Positions 21,833-32,220 are shown, counted from the stretch's first letter. The stretch is DNA of 64,000 nucleotides from Ophiura sarsii (GCA_035610835.1 CM069455.1:48692868-48756867), one strand, 5' to 3'. Program-made: numbers and translations. The notes: generated from the letters alone by a model not told the origin.

Positions 21833-24072
21833 CTAGAAATTAGGCTTGCAGACTTTTACATAGTGGTAATCTACAATGTGTTGCACAGTTGTGTTCTCCA
21901 TACCACACACCACACAATTGTTCCTTGTGTTGCCTCCATGCGCTTTCTGCACGTGATCTTTCAGATCAGACACATTGGAGAGTGTGATCATCTGGCATCC
22001 GTACGTACACAGGAAGTGATCTTCTATTGTGAAGTTTTGCTGAGCAGCTGACGTTTGAATGGATTCCGGCCGTGATGGTTGTGTATTACACCTCTGTCCA
22101 CTGTCAATGGGATTAGTGATGCTATTCCCCGCCTCTTGTTCGCACAGGTACGTAGCTCCTGATCCTGTCTCAACCGTACCTCGATCTTGCAACTCCATAT
22201 CAATCCGATGCTTATCTTCCAAGTGCTTATTCGCTGATTTCCACGTAGGAAACTTAATCTTACAGATTGAGCACCGATTCGTTGTATCCCTATGCTCGGA
22301 CATGGCATGAAACCACAAACTCTCCCGTGACGGAAATATGTTTTCTAGTGGTGGGTTGCATCCAAACACACAGTAATACTTGGCCATCTCTTCAACTTTA
22401 ATCTCTGGCAGAATTAATGCTCCTCCAGTATCTGGATGTTCTTGATAACTGATGTGTTGTCTTTCATGATCTACTAAACTGGGAATTTTCTCGAAATTTT
22501 GGTTGCAAAATTTACAGGTGTAACACCCGTCTGCATTCTTGTGGTAACCGGCGTCCATATGGCACTCGTATTCAAACTCATCTAAGAATGTTCTTTGACA
22601 AGGCTTGCATTTGAATTCATCCTTGATCTCAAGCTGATCTTCCGAATCTGGCAAACTGTTGGCATTATGAGTTTGTTCTATAGTATAGTCAACTGGTTCC
22701 ATGGCATCATCATCAACTGGTTCCAAGGTGTCATTGTCAACTGATCCTAAGATGTCATCACAAACTGGTTCTAAGGTGTCACCGTAAATAGGTTTTAAGG
22801 TGTCAACGTCAATTGGTTCAAAGGTGTCATCGTCAATTGGTTCTAATGTGTCATCATCAATTGGTTCTAAGGTGTCATTGTCAACTGATCCTAAGGTGTC
22901 ATCAACTGAATCTAATGTGTCATCGCAAACTGGTTCTAAGGTGTCACCGTAAATAGGTTTTAAGGTGTCAACGTCAATTGGTTCAAAGGTGTCAACGTCA
23001 ATTGGTTCAAAGGTGTCATCGTCAATTAGTTCAAAGGTGTCATCATCAACTGGTTCTAAGGCGTCATCATCAACTGATTCAAAGGTGTCATCAACTGAAT
23101 CTGATGTGTCATCGCAAGCTGGTTCTAAGGTGTCATCATCAACTGAATCTGATGTGTCATCGCAAACTGGTTCTAAAGTTTCATCGTCAATTGGTTCTAA
23201 GGTGTCATCATCATCTGATTCTGAGGTGTCATCATCAACCAATTCTAAGATGACACCATGTCCATCAATTGGTACCAAAATGTCATTGTTTACTGGTTCC
23301 AAGGTGTCACCATCGTCTGTTCCACAACTATCATGGTCAAATGGTTCAACTGTGTCATTGTTAACTTGTTCTATGGTGTTGTCAACTGGTTCAAAGCTGC
23401 TAACCTCTGCTTGATCACGAGAGTTCAACACATAGTTCTCACAGTCAATCTTGCGTTTTTTGGCTCTTTTACGTGGCTGCTCTTTTGAACCAGTCAAATT
23501 GTTGGAGCTGTGATATTCCGATACATGTTTCGATAAATCCGACGCCGTCTTAAATGGTCGTTTGCAGAAGGTGCATATGTTTAGTCTTCTTCCTTTCTTG
23601 TTGTGACTTGCATCTATGTGACGTACATTCTCAGACTGATTTGGGAACGTTTTTCGGCATGTTGTACAATTGGGTTTATCATTTACACTAAGCTTGGCTT
23701 CATCAACTCTGTTGGCTTTGTCTACATGATCTATATTGATGGCATTGTCATTCTGATTAATTTGATCCAAACTCGGGACCATGTCAACTTGTTTTTCAAT
23801 GTCTGCACTTCGTTCCTTGGAAGCAGGAGGCTGATGGACAGCCTTTGGTGTGGAGTAGGATAAAGCCATAGCGATGTGAACTTTTTCATGACCAATCAAA
23901 ACTGCCATTTCCTCAAAGGGTTTATTACAAAAAGCGCAGGTATAGAATCCTTCCTCGTTCTTGTGGTAGCCGGCGTCTATATGGCATTCATATTCAATCT
24001 GATCCGGGAAGGCTATTCGACAAATCTGGCATGTAAAGTCATTCTCATCATTATGGTCCACGTTATGTATTT
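21833..24072 (-). CDS. C2H2 zinc-finger gene (minus), terminal exon 4
   Basis: The exon follows an acceptor (tttttctaatttttctatcacag) and starts with two bases of a codon (phase 1). The ATG at 24151 is therefore upstream of the likely exon start. Numbering from that ATG: U1/matrin-like plus C2H2 pair at 41-92, a degenerate pair at 162-214, a Lys/Arg stretch near 226-235, an acidic repeat region at about 251-490, a third pair at 515-566, a Cx3C 'FGC' plus C2H2 pair at 593-648, and a last FGC-type pair at 714-763. It ends with 'VKVCKPNF' at TAG 21833-21835. Residues 590-650 and 706-770 closely match the plus-strand paralogue at 2600-6468. 'YLCEQEAG' near 668 looks like a finger lost by deletion, since the paralogue has an intact YLC-FGC finger there. 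Nucleic-acid binding is inferred. Confidence 0.88.
22682..23401 (-). repeat. Coding minisatellite for an acidic repeat
   Basis: Within exon 4, a degenerate unit of about 27 bp (9 codons, type DDTLEPIDD or DDTSDSVDD) repeats about 25 times. It gives about 240 residues rich in Asp, Glu, Thr and Pro. All unit changes keep the frame. The paralogue at 2600-6468 has no equivalent, so the array arose or expanded after duplication. The antisense frames it opens are artefacts. Confidence 0.85.
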
Positions 24073-24245
24073 CTGTGATAGAAAAATTAGAAAAAAAGTT
24101 TGTAATTGTATGTGAGGGCAAGACATTTTCACTAGGCTCTTTGAATGCCATTTTATGTTCTATATAGGCCCAGAAAATTTGGAGGTGTAAAGCAAGCCTC
24201 TAGGGTCTATAAGGTGTGATTTTTAAATCAATACCATGCTGGATT

Positions 24246-24655
24246 CCAGGGGGGGGGCACTGACATTGGAAAAGGGTATAGGTATGTGCCGCGCTGAAGA
24301 CCCCCTTTTTCACCCTCTGCTGCTAGCTCTTATGACCCCCCTTTTGAGCCTGCATCAGTTCTTAAGACACAATTTTATTGAAAATTCAAAAATCAAGAAA
24401 TTTTGCGTTCCAGAGCCTCAATTCTTCAAAAATTTTGCGTTGTAAAACCAAACAAATGAAAAATGTGCGTTCTTGCTAATCAAAATTGAACTATTATAGG
24501 CCAGTTCTCAAGACCTACTTTTTTTTGAAAATATCAGTTCCTAAGACCCTATTTTTCATCATAAAATCCACTCAGTTCAGCTCTTTAGCCCCCTTTTTGA
24601 GACCCTGGTGCGGCACACCCCTACCCAAAAAAAAGTTGAGTCCCCCCCCGGGACT
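24246..24655. repeat. G/C-run inverted-repeat element
   Basis: 'ccagggggggggcactga' at the left is loosely inverted by 'agtcccccccccgggactgg' at the right, and 'gtgccgcgc' by 'tgcggcacac'. It lies in the intron just upstream of exon 4. The homopolymers make it hard to align. Confidence 0.5.
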
Positions 24656-24900
24656 GGATTGCATTTTGGATTCCCAAGACACAATGGACATATTGAGACC
24701 TCAACATATTGCACTCTGGGGAAATATGGGATCATTGCAGACTGTGATCATTGCAGACTGTATAGTTAATAGACACAGAGAACCCTTCCTGCAGTTTCCA
24801 CAATGTGAACTGTCACATCACAGTGTGTTGATTGAATGCAGGATTGCCAACATTTCATTGCTGTTCTCTCAAAACCTTCAGCATGTGTCCCAATAGTTGA

Positions 24901-25023
24901 TGCCAAAAATGGATTCTCTGACCCAAATCCCTTTTGAAAAAATACTTTTAAAGCATTTACTTAATAGTTTAATAATTACAGCACTCACAAAATAAAATAA
25001 AAACTTCCTTGAGTCCCCCCTTA
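24901..25023. repeat. Foldback element family F1, right end only
   Basis: It starts at 'tgccaaaaatggattctctg' and ends 'aacttccttgagtcccccc'. The left part is absent. Confidence 0.65.
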
Positions 25024-25169
25024 AATCAAAATTGTACGAAAAATAAAATAAATTTTGAACATGAAAATGAAAGTGTCTTATAAAACCGTCAGCCCACTAC
25101 GCCTTACAAAATCCTACAACCAGCAGGCCTGTTTGCGCACACACACAAGGTCTATCTTAAGTGTCACTG

Positions 25170-25345
25170 ATCTCATGATAGTTACCTGGACAGACCGGCT
25201 CTCTTTGTATGGTGGTTCAGTTGTTCACCTGCCAGTCTGGCGACCCTGGTTCAGTCCCTGGGGGCCGTGGACTAACAGTTTGTGTCCTCCCTTTTACCCC
25301 TCCCTCCCCACCCTGCCACTGCAAGACCATGGGAGTTAGGGTTAA
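25170..25345 (+). repeat. Possible tRNA-derived SINE fragment
   Basis: A 'tggtggttcagttg' stretch near 25211 resembles an A box and 'ggttcagtccc' near 25249 a B box, spaced as in tRNA-derived SINE heads. The tail is T/C-rich. It is too diverged to assign a family. Confidence 0.4.
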
Positions 25346-25383
25346 GAAGTAATGAGTGTGATGATGAGAAGAATTTTATTGGA

Positions 25384-26385
25384 AAAAGTGTACTTTAGGT
25401 CCCCAGATACTACGTAATTGTCAATACTGGTACATAAAAGTTGCCAGTAATATTAGTTATCCCCTGCATGTTTACACAATACGGAAAAATACCTATGGTT
25501 TGGCATGTCATATCACATGAGGCCGTGTGATATGGCACAAACCATAGGTATTTTTCCGTATTGTGTGAACATGCAGGGGATAACGAATTTATCGTTTAGT
25601 CCCAATAAAAATTGTATTTAAACACTCGCGGAAAACTAAACGTCAAACAATACTATTACTAGTATCTAGTTAGAGCAAGGCGCTGAATTCTCTTCCCTTC
25701 CTTACCTCCGTAAAATTCAACCCTTTAACAGGCTCTGCGCCATCGCCTCTGTCCATAAAATCATCGCGAAAAACATGTCTCACGGTTAGGTTATATGCAG
25801 ATAATTTTTTGGCGTGGGTTAGACCTTTTTGCGGTATATTTCGGCCTCAGAATGTAACAGAAATCGACTCGGTTGCATTTCATCCGCCATTTTATTTGCT
25901 TATCGTATTTTAAGCAACTCTTCCACAGACGCAAAGCAATCGCTTTACACGTAATATCATTTCGCGCCATCAGGTAACGCGGTTAATCGACGATATGAAA
26001 TATATCGTGTGGTTTGACTTGTTGTTTACACGATATGGATCAGATTTCATACGTGTTAACCAATGAGATTGAAGTATGAACACTTACTAAACGATAATGC
26101 TCAATACTGTTACAATCATTACTGGTCAATCTGGAACGCCAAATTTGGGGTCAGTATCGAGCGATACTGGAACCAATTTTTTTAATTTTTATGTTTCAGT
26201 ATCGGCCAATTCTGGTACATATAATTGTGTTCCAGTATCGCCCAATACTAGAACCTTTTTATATATATGCCAGTATCGTCTGATACTGGAACTCTACAGT
26301 TGTACCAGTATCGAACGATACTGGTTGTTCCAGTACCGGACGATAATGGTACCGTTCAGAATCTGGGACCTAAAGTACACATTTT
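25384..26385. repeat. 1.0-kb inverted-terminus element with palindromic iterons
   Basis: The termini are 'gtgtactttaggtccccaga' near 25388 and 'tctgggacctaaagtacac' near 26381. The right third holds about six copies of the 20-bp palindrome type CCAGTATCGNNCGATACTGG between 26150 and 26350. A hairpin MITE is nested at 25456-25584. The element ends only about 20 bases from the exon 3 splice donor at 26404. No transposase. Confidence 0.75.
25456..25584. repeat. Nested near-perfect hairpin
   Basis: 'gttatcccctgcatgttta' to 'tgtgatatgg' forms one long stem with its inverse ending 'catgcaggggataac'. The loop is only a few bases ('tgaggc'). Confidence 0.8.
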
Positions 26386-26404
26386 AACTCTTTTTTATCC
26401 TTAC

Positions 26405-26557
26405 TTGAGTGGCCACAGACATCCCTTTCTGTATCAAATTCTTTTCCACACACGGAACAGGAGTATACAGTCACATCAGGTTGCCTCATTGTTGAATTTG
26501 GCAGGACCAACGGATTAGGCTGTAACGTTGACGACGACTTAGATGAGTTGCCTGGTC
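26405..26557 (-). CDS. C2H2 zinc-finger gene (minus), exon 3
   Basis: A 153-base exon bounded by acceptor 'gtttacttttag' and donor 'A|GTAAGG'. It starts and ends in phase 1, so it encodes 51 codons symmetrically. It contains Cys-x2-Cys and Phe of a C2H2 finger ('YSCSVCGKEFD') and the first His ('GHS') just before the donor. The second His comes from exon 4. Splicing A|AA gives Lys at the junction and a canonical C-x2-C-x12-H-x3-H finger. That makes the exon call much stronger than its size would allow. Confidence 0.82.
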
Positions 26558-26559
26558 CT

Positions 26560-27075
26560 AAAAGTAAACACAAGTAAAACTATAATTTATATTGTATACA
26601 ATTAGGTTGCAATGGACATTTATATTTATAAGGAATGTTCAGTTGCTGGTGGTCTTTTATACTACAGGGTTAGGGGCATACGCAGGCGGGGAAAAAATGT
26701 GGAATTCAGAAAGCTCCTTCCTGGGAAATGTGGGTATTTGGAGGGAAATTTGGGTATTTGGAGGGAAATAATTTTGTTTGCTTCCCAGGAAATATACATT
26801 TTTTCCAGCCCTGTATATACTACTTGAAAATGCCTTGAAGGAAAAACACAAGACTTTTGAAAAAGGGGAAACAAACTCAGTCATTTTTTAAGATAGAGAG
26901 GAAGGAGGAGGGAGGAGGAAAAGGGTGGATGATGCCGAGTTAAAAAGGGAGAAAGGGGACATTAATTGATATTTTGTAAGGAAAGGACTAAGTACTTGAG
27001 GGGAAAAAGAACAATTTTTTGAAAATATAGGCTATACACCTGTATTACCATACCATTAGGATGGGGACTGTTCAT
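26560..27075. other. Intronic spacer; purine-rich tract
   Basis: 26888-27000 is strongly purine-rich on the plus strand (runs of gaggaggagg type). No repeat family or exon is recognised in the rest. Confidence 0.4.
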
Positions 27076-27420
27076 CAGGGTTGTCTCCATGCCAGTCGGC
27101 GCCGGTCGGGTGTAGCCGGCACTCACGCTGGCCGACCGGCACTAAAAAAAAAATGGCACTAAAAAAAAAAATCTAAAAAAAAAAAAAAAAAAAATCTTTC
27201 TATTCTACATGGATAAAATCATTAAACTGCCTCATAAAATAAGAAATTATGTGGCAGGAACCCCAAAATAGGCCAAATTGCATTACAAAAAACCTAAAAA
27301 AAACCCTAAGCAGGCCCCCGGACCCCCTGCCGTGATCCGCTGCGCTCCGTTCGCTACACTCAACTCCGCTCGCCATCAGTAAAATTAGCCGGCACTCAAA
27401 TTGCCCTGGAGACAACCCTG
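27076..27420. repeat. hAT-like MITE
   Basis: The termini are 'cagggttgtctccatgcc' and 'ccctggagacaaccctg'. The flanks are nearly duplicated (ctgttcat on the left, ctgtgttcat on the right). The interior shares 'gcctcataaaataagaaat' and 'gtggcaggaacccc' with the element at 30351-30689, in reverse orientation, so they are one family. Confidence 0.75.
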
Positions 27421-27589
27421 CTGTGTTCATATACTTATCCAGTGTATCAAGTACTCATGTGTATGTTTTTGGTACGTCTTTATTCTTTGTCAACACTTTT
27501 GATGACTTAACGCTTTTGCAGTCTTGAGTCATCAACGCTTTTTGCAGTCTTGAATCGTCCTATAATTTGCTACATGTATGCCAGATTTG

Positions 27590-28140
27590 AACCACTGTCC
27601 GGACAGGGGTCAGACCCCCACCCTTTTTATTTTTGCCCCACCCTTTTAACAGAGCCACCCTTTTTCTTTGGGAATGTTCAACCCCCACCCTTTATACCGA
27701 AAAGGGGACATTTTGATCATTTTGTGCATTCAAATTTGAAAAGGCACTCATTGGAAGAAAGGACAAAGTGACAGAAACATCCCGGGACCCGTTTTGTTTT
27801 TCGTAGCTCCCGGCGAGTTTCCGTTTTGAAAAAATGTCACGATTTCAACAATAGATGGCGCTATATAACAACAAACCAATTTAAAGATGGTGACTTTTTA
27901 ATTTTGAATCGAAGTATATCTTTGGATACATATTTATGATATAACTAGCGCTAGCGAGTCAACAAGGTCGGTATTTTGATTATTTTGATGATGGCTGAGA
28001 AACCGCCAACCTTTTTATTTTATCTCCACGCTTTATACAACTACACCCTTTATATCAGAAATATTCTGACCCCCACCCTTTTGTTGATTTTTTGATTTCT
28101 GAAGTCCCACCCTGTATAAAGCGTGCCGTCCGGACTATGT
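27590..28140. repeat. Probable repeat with CCACCCTTT blocks
   Basis: 'ctgtccggacaggggtcaga' at the left and 'gtgccgtccggac' at the right are loosely inverted. 'ccccacccttt' occurs several times in between. The boundaries are uncertain. 28141-28388 shows no feature. Confidence 0.4.
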
Positions 28141-28388
28141 GAACCCCACCAACGGAAACCAAAAATTGATGACCATTGGCTCTACGGTATCATACATCTA
28201 TACTTGTTAAGAAAAAAAGGAAAATGCTGGCAAAACAGTCACATTTTGAAACATTCAAAAATAATGATAATAATAAATAACGCATGAAATAGGTTTCCAT
28301 TTAAAAAAAGAGATGACAATGAAGATTGTCCGTCAAACAACAAAGTGTCACATAATCCACCAATTGTAAGGACCCAAAGATTTTTTAG

Positions 28389-28863
28389 ACAAGGCTCAAG
28401 ATAAGCAGGCAATTTTTATCCCTCGGTCCTCCTGCCATAGCTCCCGGTTATGCTGAAAAATAAACCTCCTGCCATAGCGCCCGGTTATGCTGAAAAACAA
28501 CAACCGAGCGCTGATATCTTGTCCAAATCAGCGCCTGTTGACAATCGGGAAGCTTGCCCAAGACATCGAATTTTGAATAGCCAATACTGCCAATGCTGCA
28601 ACGCTGGATATTTTGTTTAAAATCTGAGTCGAATATGTTATGTTATTTGGAAGTCTCCACAACTCATTACAGCCGAGTTTTAGCACAAAAATACTCATTG
28701 TACCGAACAAAAAATGTATGCCCTTAAAGCTTATTCGATTTAATAAAAAGCTAGCACCCGGTAGACTGAAAGTAGCTCCTGGTTCTCAATAAATCCCATG
28801 ATCCAGGTGCTACTTTTGACAAAAAGTAGCTCCCGGTAAAAAAACTGTTATCTTGAGCCTTGT
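28389..28863. repeat. MITE with ACAAGGCTCAAGATAA termini
   Basis: 'acaaggctcaagataagc' at the left is inverted as 'gttatcttgagccttgt' at the right. The interior repeats 'tagctcccggtt' words. It ends about 80 bases downstream of the exon 2 donor. Confidence 0.72.
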
Positions 28864-28942
28864 TTTTAGGCTTGCAGATTCACAGATTTGTTGCTAAAGA
28901 CACCGTACCAGTGGTCATAAATTACAAATACGCATGACTTAC

Positions 28943-29437
28943 TTGTTGTCTTGACAGGGCGGCGTCTCAAATACGAGCATTGTTGTTTATATAGTTCCCT
29001 TTTATTTGTCACTCCTGAAAGCCACTTCTTCAAGCAGCTGGCTTCATGTACCTGTATGGAGGTAAAAGTTTGCTCGAAACGGCCGCATATATCGCATTCG
29101 TACAGCCCGTAGGCATTCCAATCCTTATGATAACCCGCCTGCATGTGCACCTCGAGATCACCTCTCCGGCCTGTTGGATGGTCTGATGGATTGTCAGATG
29201 GCACCAGAGTCTGGTCTTGTAAAGTTCCGCCACCCTGACATAGCTTGGCATGATTCATGAGATCCGCTGTGGAATCAAATGATTTTGAACAACCAATGCA
29301 GGAATGATGGCTCGCCACTTGTAACGGGTCATTGGGAAGTTTCTGCTTGGAATTCTGCATCAAAGTTATATTTTGTGCCAAAGAGGTCAGGTTTTCGCTG
29401 GATGTATCTGGCAATGTTACTTTGCCGTGTGTTGTAT
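28943..29437 (-). CDS. C2H2 zinc-finger gene (minus), exon 2
   Basis: A 495-base exon (165 codons, phase 1 at both ends) from acceptor 'cttgtatttctatgcag' to donor 'ACAA|GTAAGT'. It encodes a C2H2-like motif ('CIGCSKSFDSTADLMNH'), then a partial module whose 'LEVHMQAGYH' matches the 'YECHMDAGYH' signature of the terminal exons but lacks its leading cysteine pair. A second C-x2-C finger follows ('YECDICGRFEQTF' to 'VHEASC'). Joined to exon 1 the first codon becomes GAT; joined to exon 3 the last becomes AGA; neither creates a stop. The function of the degenerate fingers is unclear. Confidence 0.75.
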
Positions 29438-29556
29438 CTGCATAGAAATACAAGAACAAATACAAATGATTAAATTATGAAAGTCACAGAAACATCTAAT
29501 TTCAAAAGTGAATATTTTATTTCAGATCAAAACATCCTAGTATGAGATATTGTAAC

Positions 29557-30273
29557 TACCGTATTATCCCTATTAAGCGCCCAGGGCGGAATAGCAAAGT
29601 CATTTTGGGTGGGCGCTTATTATATTACCTTTTTTTAAACTCATTTATCGTTGAGACTGTCGAATTCGGCAAGGTTGCGAAGACATTTTTTCGGTAAACA
29701 TACCAATAATGTTTTAGCTCATAGAAGAAAAAGAAAGTATGATTTTTCAATCACATTCCATGAATAGTTGTGAAAGACAAATCGCTAACGATTTGTTACA
29801 ATTTTGTTCAAAAACTAAGTAATAAAAAAACAAAAACTTAGCCGAAAATGCCATCAATATTTATCTGGTTTTCATGTAGGCGGCCATCTTTGCTTTTCAT
29901 TTGTGGTGATAATTTTTGGTGGTGCCCGTTCCTGAACAAATGAATGACTACGATACACGGAACTGTTGCACTAGTGGAATTACCACGTACGGTTAAAACG
30001 GAAAAGTAACACTCGCCGGTCGCTGTACAGGCAGTGGTATAGCGCTACTGTACGCGTATCAGTAGCCTAGTGCCTAGTGTGATCAGGGAGAGATGATGGC
30101 GATCTAATCACGGCTTTTACTGGTACTGCTTTAGTGAAGGACGCCGTGAAGAATGTTGTTGTACAGTGCTTAAAAAGGTGGGCGCTTATAAGAGATTGTT
30201 TGTTGTTAGTCATTGAGAAAAACAGGGGTGGGCGCTTATAAGGTCCTGGGCGCTTAATAGGGATAATACGGTA
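29557..30273. repeat. MITE with TACCGTATTATCCC termini
   Basis: 'taccgtattatccctattaa' at the left is inverted as 'ttaatagggataatacggta' at the right. 'gggtgggcgcttat' occurs repeatedly near both ends. It lies in intron 1 of the minus-strand gene. TA flanks suggest Tc1/mariner. Confidence 0.8.
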
Positions 30274-30342
30274 CCTGTCATCTTGATTTGTGCATTGAAC
30301 CTAGTCCTATAACTATATAGGACATGTATGCGAATCTCATCT

Positions 30343-30697
30343 GTCATTAACAGGGTTCTAGCCAGGACCATTTTAGTGCCGGATAAATTTACTGACGGCG
30401 AACGGAGAAAGTGTAGCGAACCAAGTGCAGTGGATCATGGCATGGGATCCAGAGGCATTCTTAATGTCTTTTTAGGGTTTTTAAATGCACTTTGAGGGTT
30501 CCTGCCACATAATTTCTTGTTTTATGAGGCAGTTTAATGATTTTATCCACAAATTGTTCCCCCACACATTTTGTTAAAACTTTTTTTTAGTGTGCCGGGC
30601 ACCCAGCCCATTTTGACCCCAAGTCCCGGGTGGATATTGTCAGTGCTGGGCGGCCCCGCCCAGTGCCGCCCACCATAGCTAGAACCCTGGTCATTAA
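30343..30697. mobile_element. hAT-type MITE with perfect 8-bp target duplication
   Basis: The element proper is 30351-30689, with termini 'cagggttctagccagg' and 'tagctagaaccctg'. It is flanked directly by GTCATTAA at 30343-30350 and 30690-30697. An 8-bp duplication with CAGGG ends is diagnostic of hAT. It shares its interior with 27076-27420. Confidence 0.88.
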
Positions 30698-30699
30698 CA

Positions 30700-31408
30700 C
30701 TGGACATTATCAAACTACGGTACATATTCTTAGTACTGAGTTAAATGTATGTTAATGTGACGTTGAACCATTTTTGAAAACATTATTATTTTCATAAAGC
30801 ATATAATTTGTGGCTGACTTATTCCCATTGTGAGAATTTGTGTGGGGTGGTTTGGCCTTTAATTTATTTTGAGTTTCCTGTTGGAGGTATAAAAAAGGGA
30901 CGAGGTCACTTTTAATTGTGGTCGCAACCAATTTCAACCCCTTATATCGAGGACTCTGCATTTAATTATTTTCCAAATTGTATGATTAATTTGTTACCCA
31001 AGTAATAATGCAATCATGTTCTATATTCTACATCATCATAGCTGATATGATTAAAGTCAGAAAGTAGCAAATGAATTTGATTGAAAGTCATTTTAAAGGG
31101 GAAAATCCTAAATAAAAATAAAATAATAATATATTCTGTAATTCTCAATTTTGGATGCGGGCGGCAACAGGAAACTCAAAATCAATTGTGAAGAGCCTAA
31201 TGTCACAACAATTAGCAACATTTTCGATTACTTAGATCAAGGGGTTAACTGGGAGGTGAGTGGAAGTGGGGGAAAGGGGTAGGGGGGGGGGGGGGGGGCA
31301 GGGTAAAGATTGTTACTTGGGACATCCGCTTCTGGGTATGGGTAAATGAAAGAAATCAACTGAAAGATAAGCAGGTGACAAGTTTTATAAGCAGACGCCG
31401 TTGTTTCA
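30700..31408. other. Intron 1 spacer
   Basis: AT-rich, with a G-run tract near 31270-31300. No exon or named repeat is recognised. Confidence 0.4.
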
Positions 31409-31523
31409 CTATTTATGGGAGTGGGGACTCCTTGCGTAGTCCTTGCGGCAAAACTGACAGGGATACAAGCCTTTTAAGTTCTTGTGTCTGCCGGCAGTCA
31501 TGTGGCATCGTGTGCATTGGAAG
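31409..31523 (-). pseudogene. Zinc-finger module fragment
   Basis: On the minus strand it reads 'FQCTRCHMTAGRHK', then 'LKGLYPCQFCRKDYA', then a stop at 31409-31411. This is the CxxC..HMxAGxH plus GLYxCxFC module of the two zinc-finger genes, with about ten residues missing between the first CxxC and the His. I see no usable phase-1 acceptor or donor. Its upstream edge is exactly the TTAA of an inserted MITE. It is probably a decayed exon of the same gene. Confidence 0.65.
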
Positions 31524-31771
31524 TTAACACTTTCCACACTGGTATTAGTTTCACCATTATATAAAACAAATTTTTCACAAACTTTTCCAAACTTTAAAAG
31601 TCTATCTCAAGCATTACTGAACCAATACTAGGCATGTTTGTACTTATTTCAATGCATTTCTCATGGCAATTCCAAATATGGTAATGAAATTCAATAATTT
31701 TGACATTTTTGAAAAAGTTTGCAAACTTTTGGAATGTCGTCTGCACACGCCTGCCGCGTGAAAAGTGTTAA
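31524..31771. mobile_element. MITE with TTAA target duplication, intact copy
   Basis: TTAA flanks at 31524-31527 and 31768-31771. The termini are CACTTTCCACAC and its loose inverse GCGTGAAAAGTG. TTAA duplication suggests piggyBac-like mobilisation (inference). The family is also at 8065-8325 and 62309-63288. It sits between the exon 1 donor and the decayed finger. Confidence 0.75.
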
Positions 31772-31798
31772 GAACGTCCTGTCGCATGCCTCACTTAC

Positions 31799-31853
31799 CC
31801 TTGCTTTTGCCCGGATTGATCTGAGTTCTTTCTCTATTGGCTACTTGTGTCAT
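31799..31853 (-). CDS. C2H2 zinc-finger gene (minus), candidate first coding exon
   Basis: ATG at 31853 opens 18 codons ('MTQVANRERTQINPGKSK') to a perfect donor AAGG|GTAAGT in phase 1. That phase matches the acceptor of exon 2 and gives GAT at the junction. An in-frame TAA lies 24 bases upstream of the ATG, so translation cannot start earlier in this exon. A short overlapping upstream ATG frame is present. With this exon the four-exon reading frame is 2,943 bases (981 codons). The call rests on donor strength and phase only. Confidence 0.6.
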
Positions 31854-31859
31854 GGATAA

Positions 31860-32220
31860 TGTTTCACTCGGAGATTAATCCATTTCCATTGCATCATATT
31901 CCACCTGCAGTGATTTGTCATAAATGCTTCTGAATCTGATCAAATAAATATAGAAAGACGGAATGTGGTATTTAAAGGTAACTTTAACAAGATTTTTATT
32001 TTAGAATTTGATTCAAAACCACAGATTACACTAAGAAATTAACAGTGGTATGTGGTTTTTCCTCCAAGAAGTGGTAAATAGGGGAAATAATCCCTCTAAT
32101 TTGACAAAATGCTACACTAGTATACCATATTCCAAAAAATGTCTGAAATCTCATGGTATACCTACTGAGAATGGTCTACAATTGTTATCAACATAGTCCT
32201 TTGTTTGCAAAATGATTTAA
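31860..32220. other. Likely 5' flank of the minus-strand gene
   Basis: AT-rich; 'tatatttattt'-like stretches lie about 100 bases upstream of the candidate ATG. No defined promoter element can be claimed. A truncated family D MITE begins at 32221. Confidence 0.35.

Noticed and set aside
22965..23414. Plus-strand Ser-rich protein
   Set aside because: It is the antisense of the acidic minisatellite in exon 4; openness comes from the repeat's codon period.
24073..24151. N-terminal 26 residues from the ATG at 24151 as the start of the minus-strand gene
   Set aside because: A pyrimidine tract and CAG acceptor lie inside this stretch, and exon 3 joins in phase to complete a finger.
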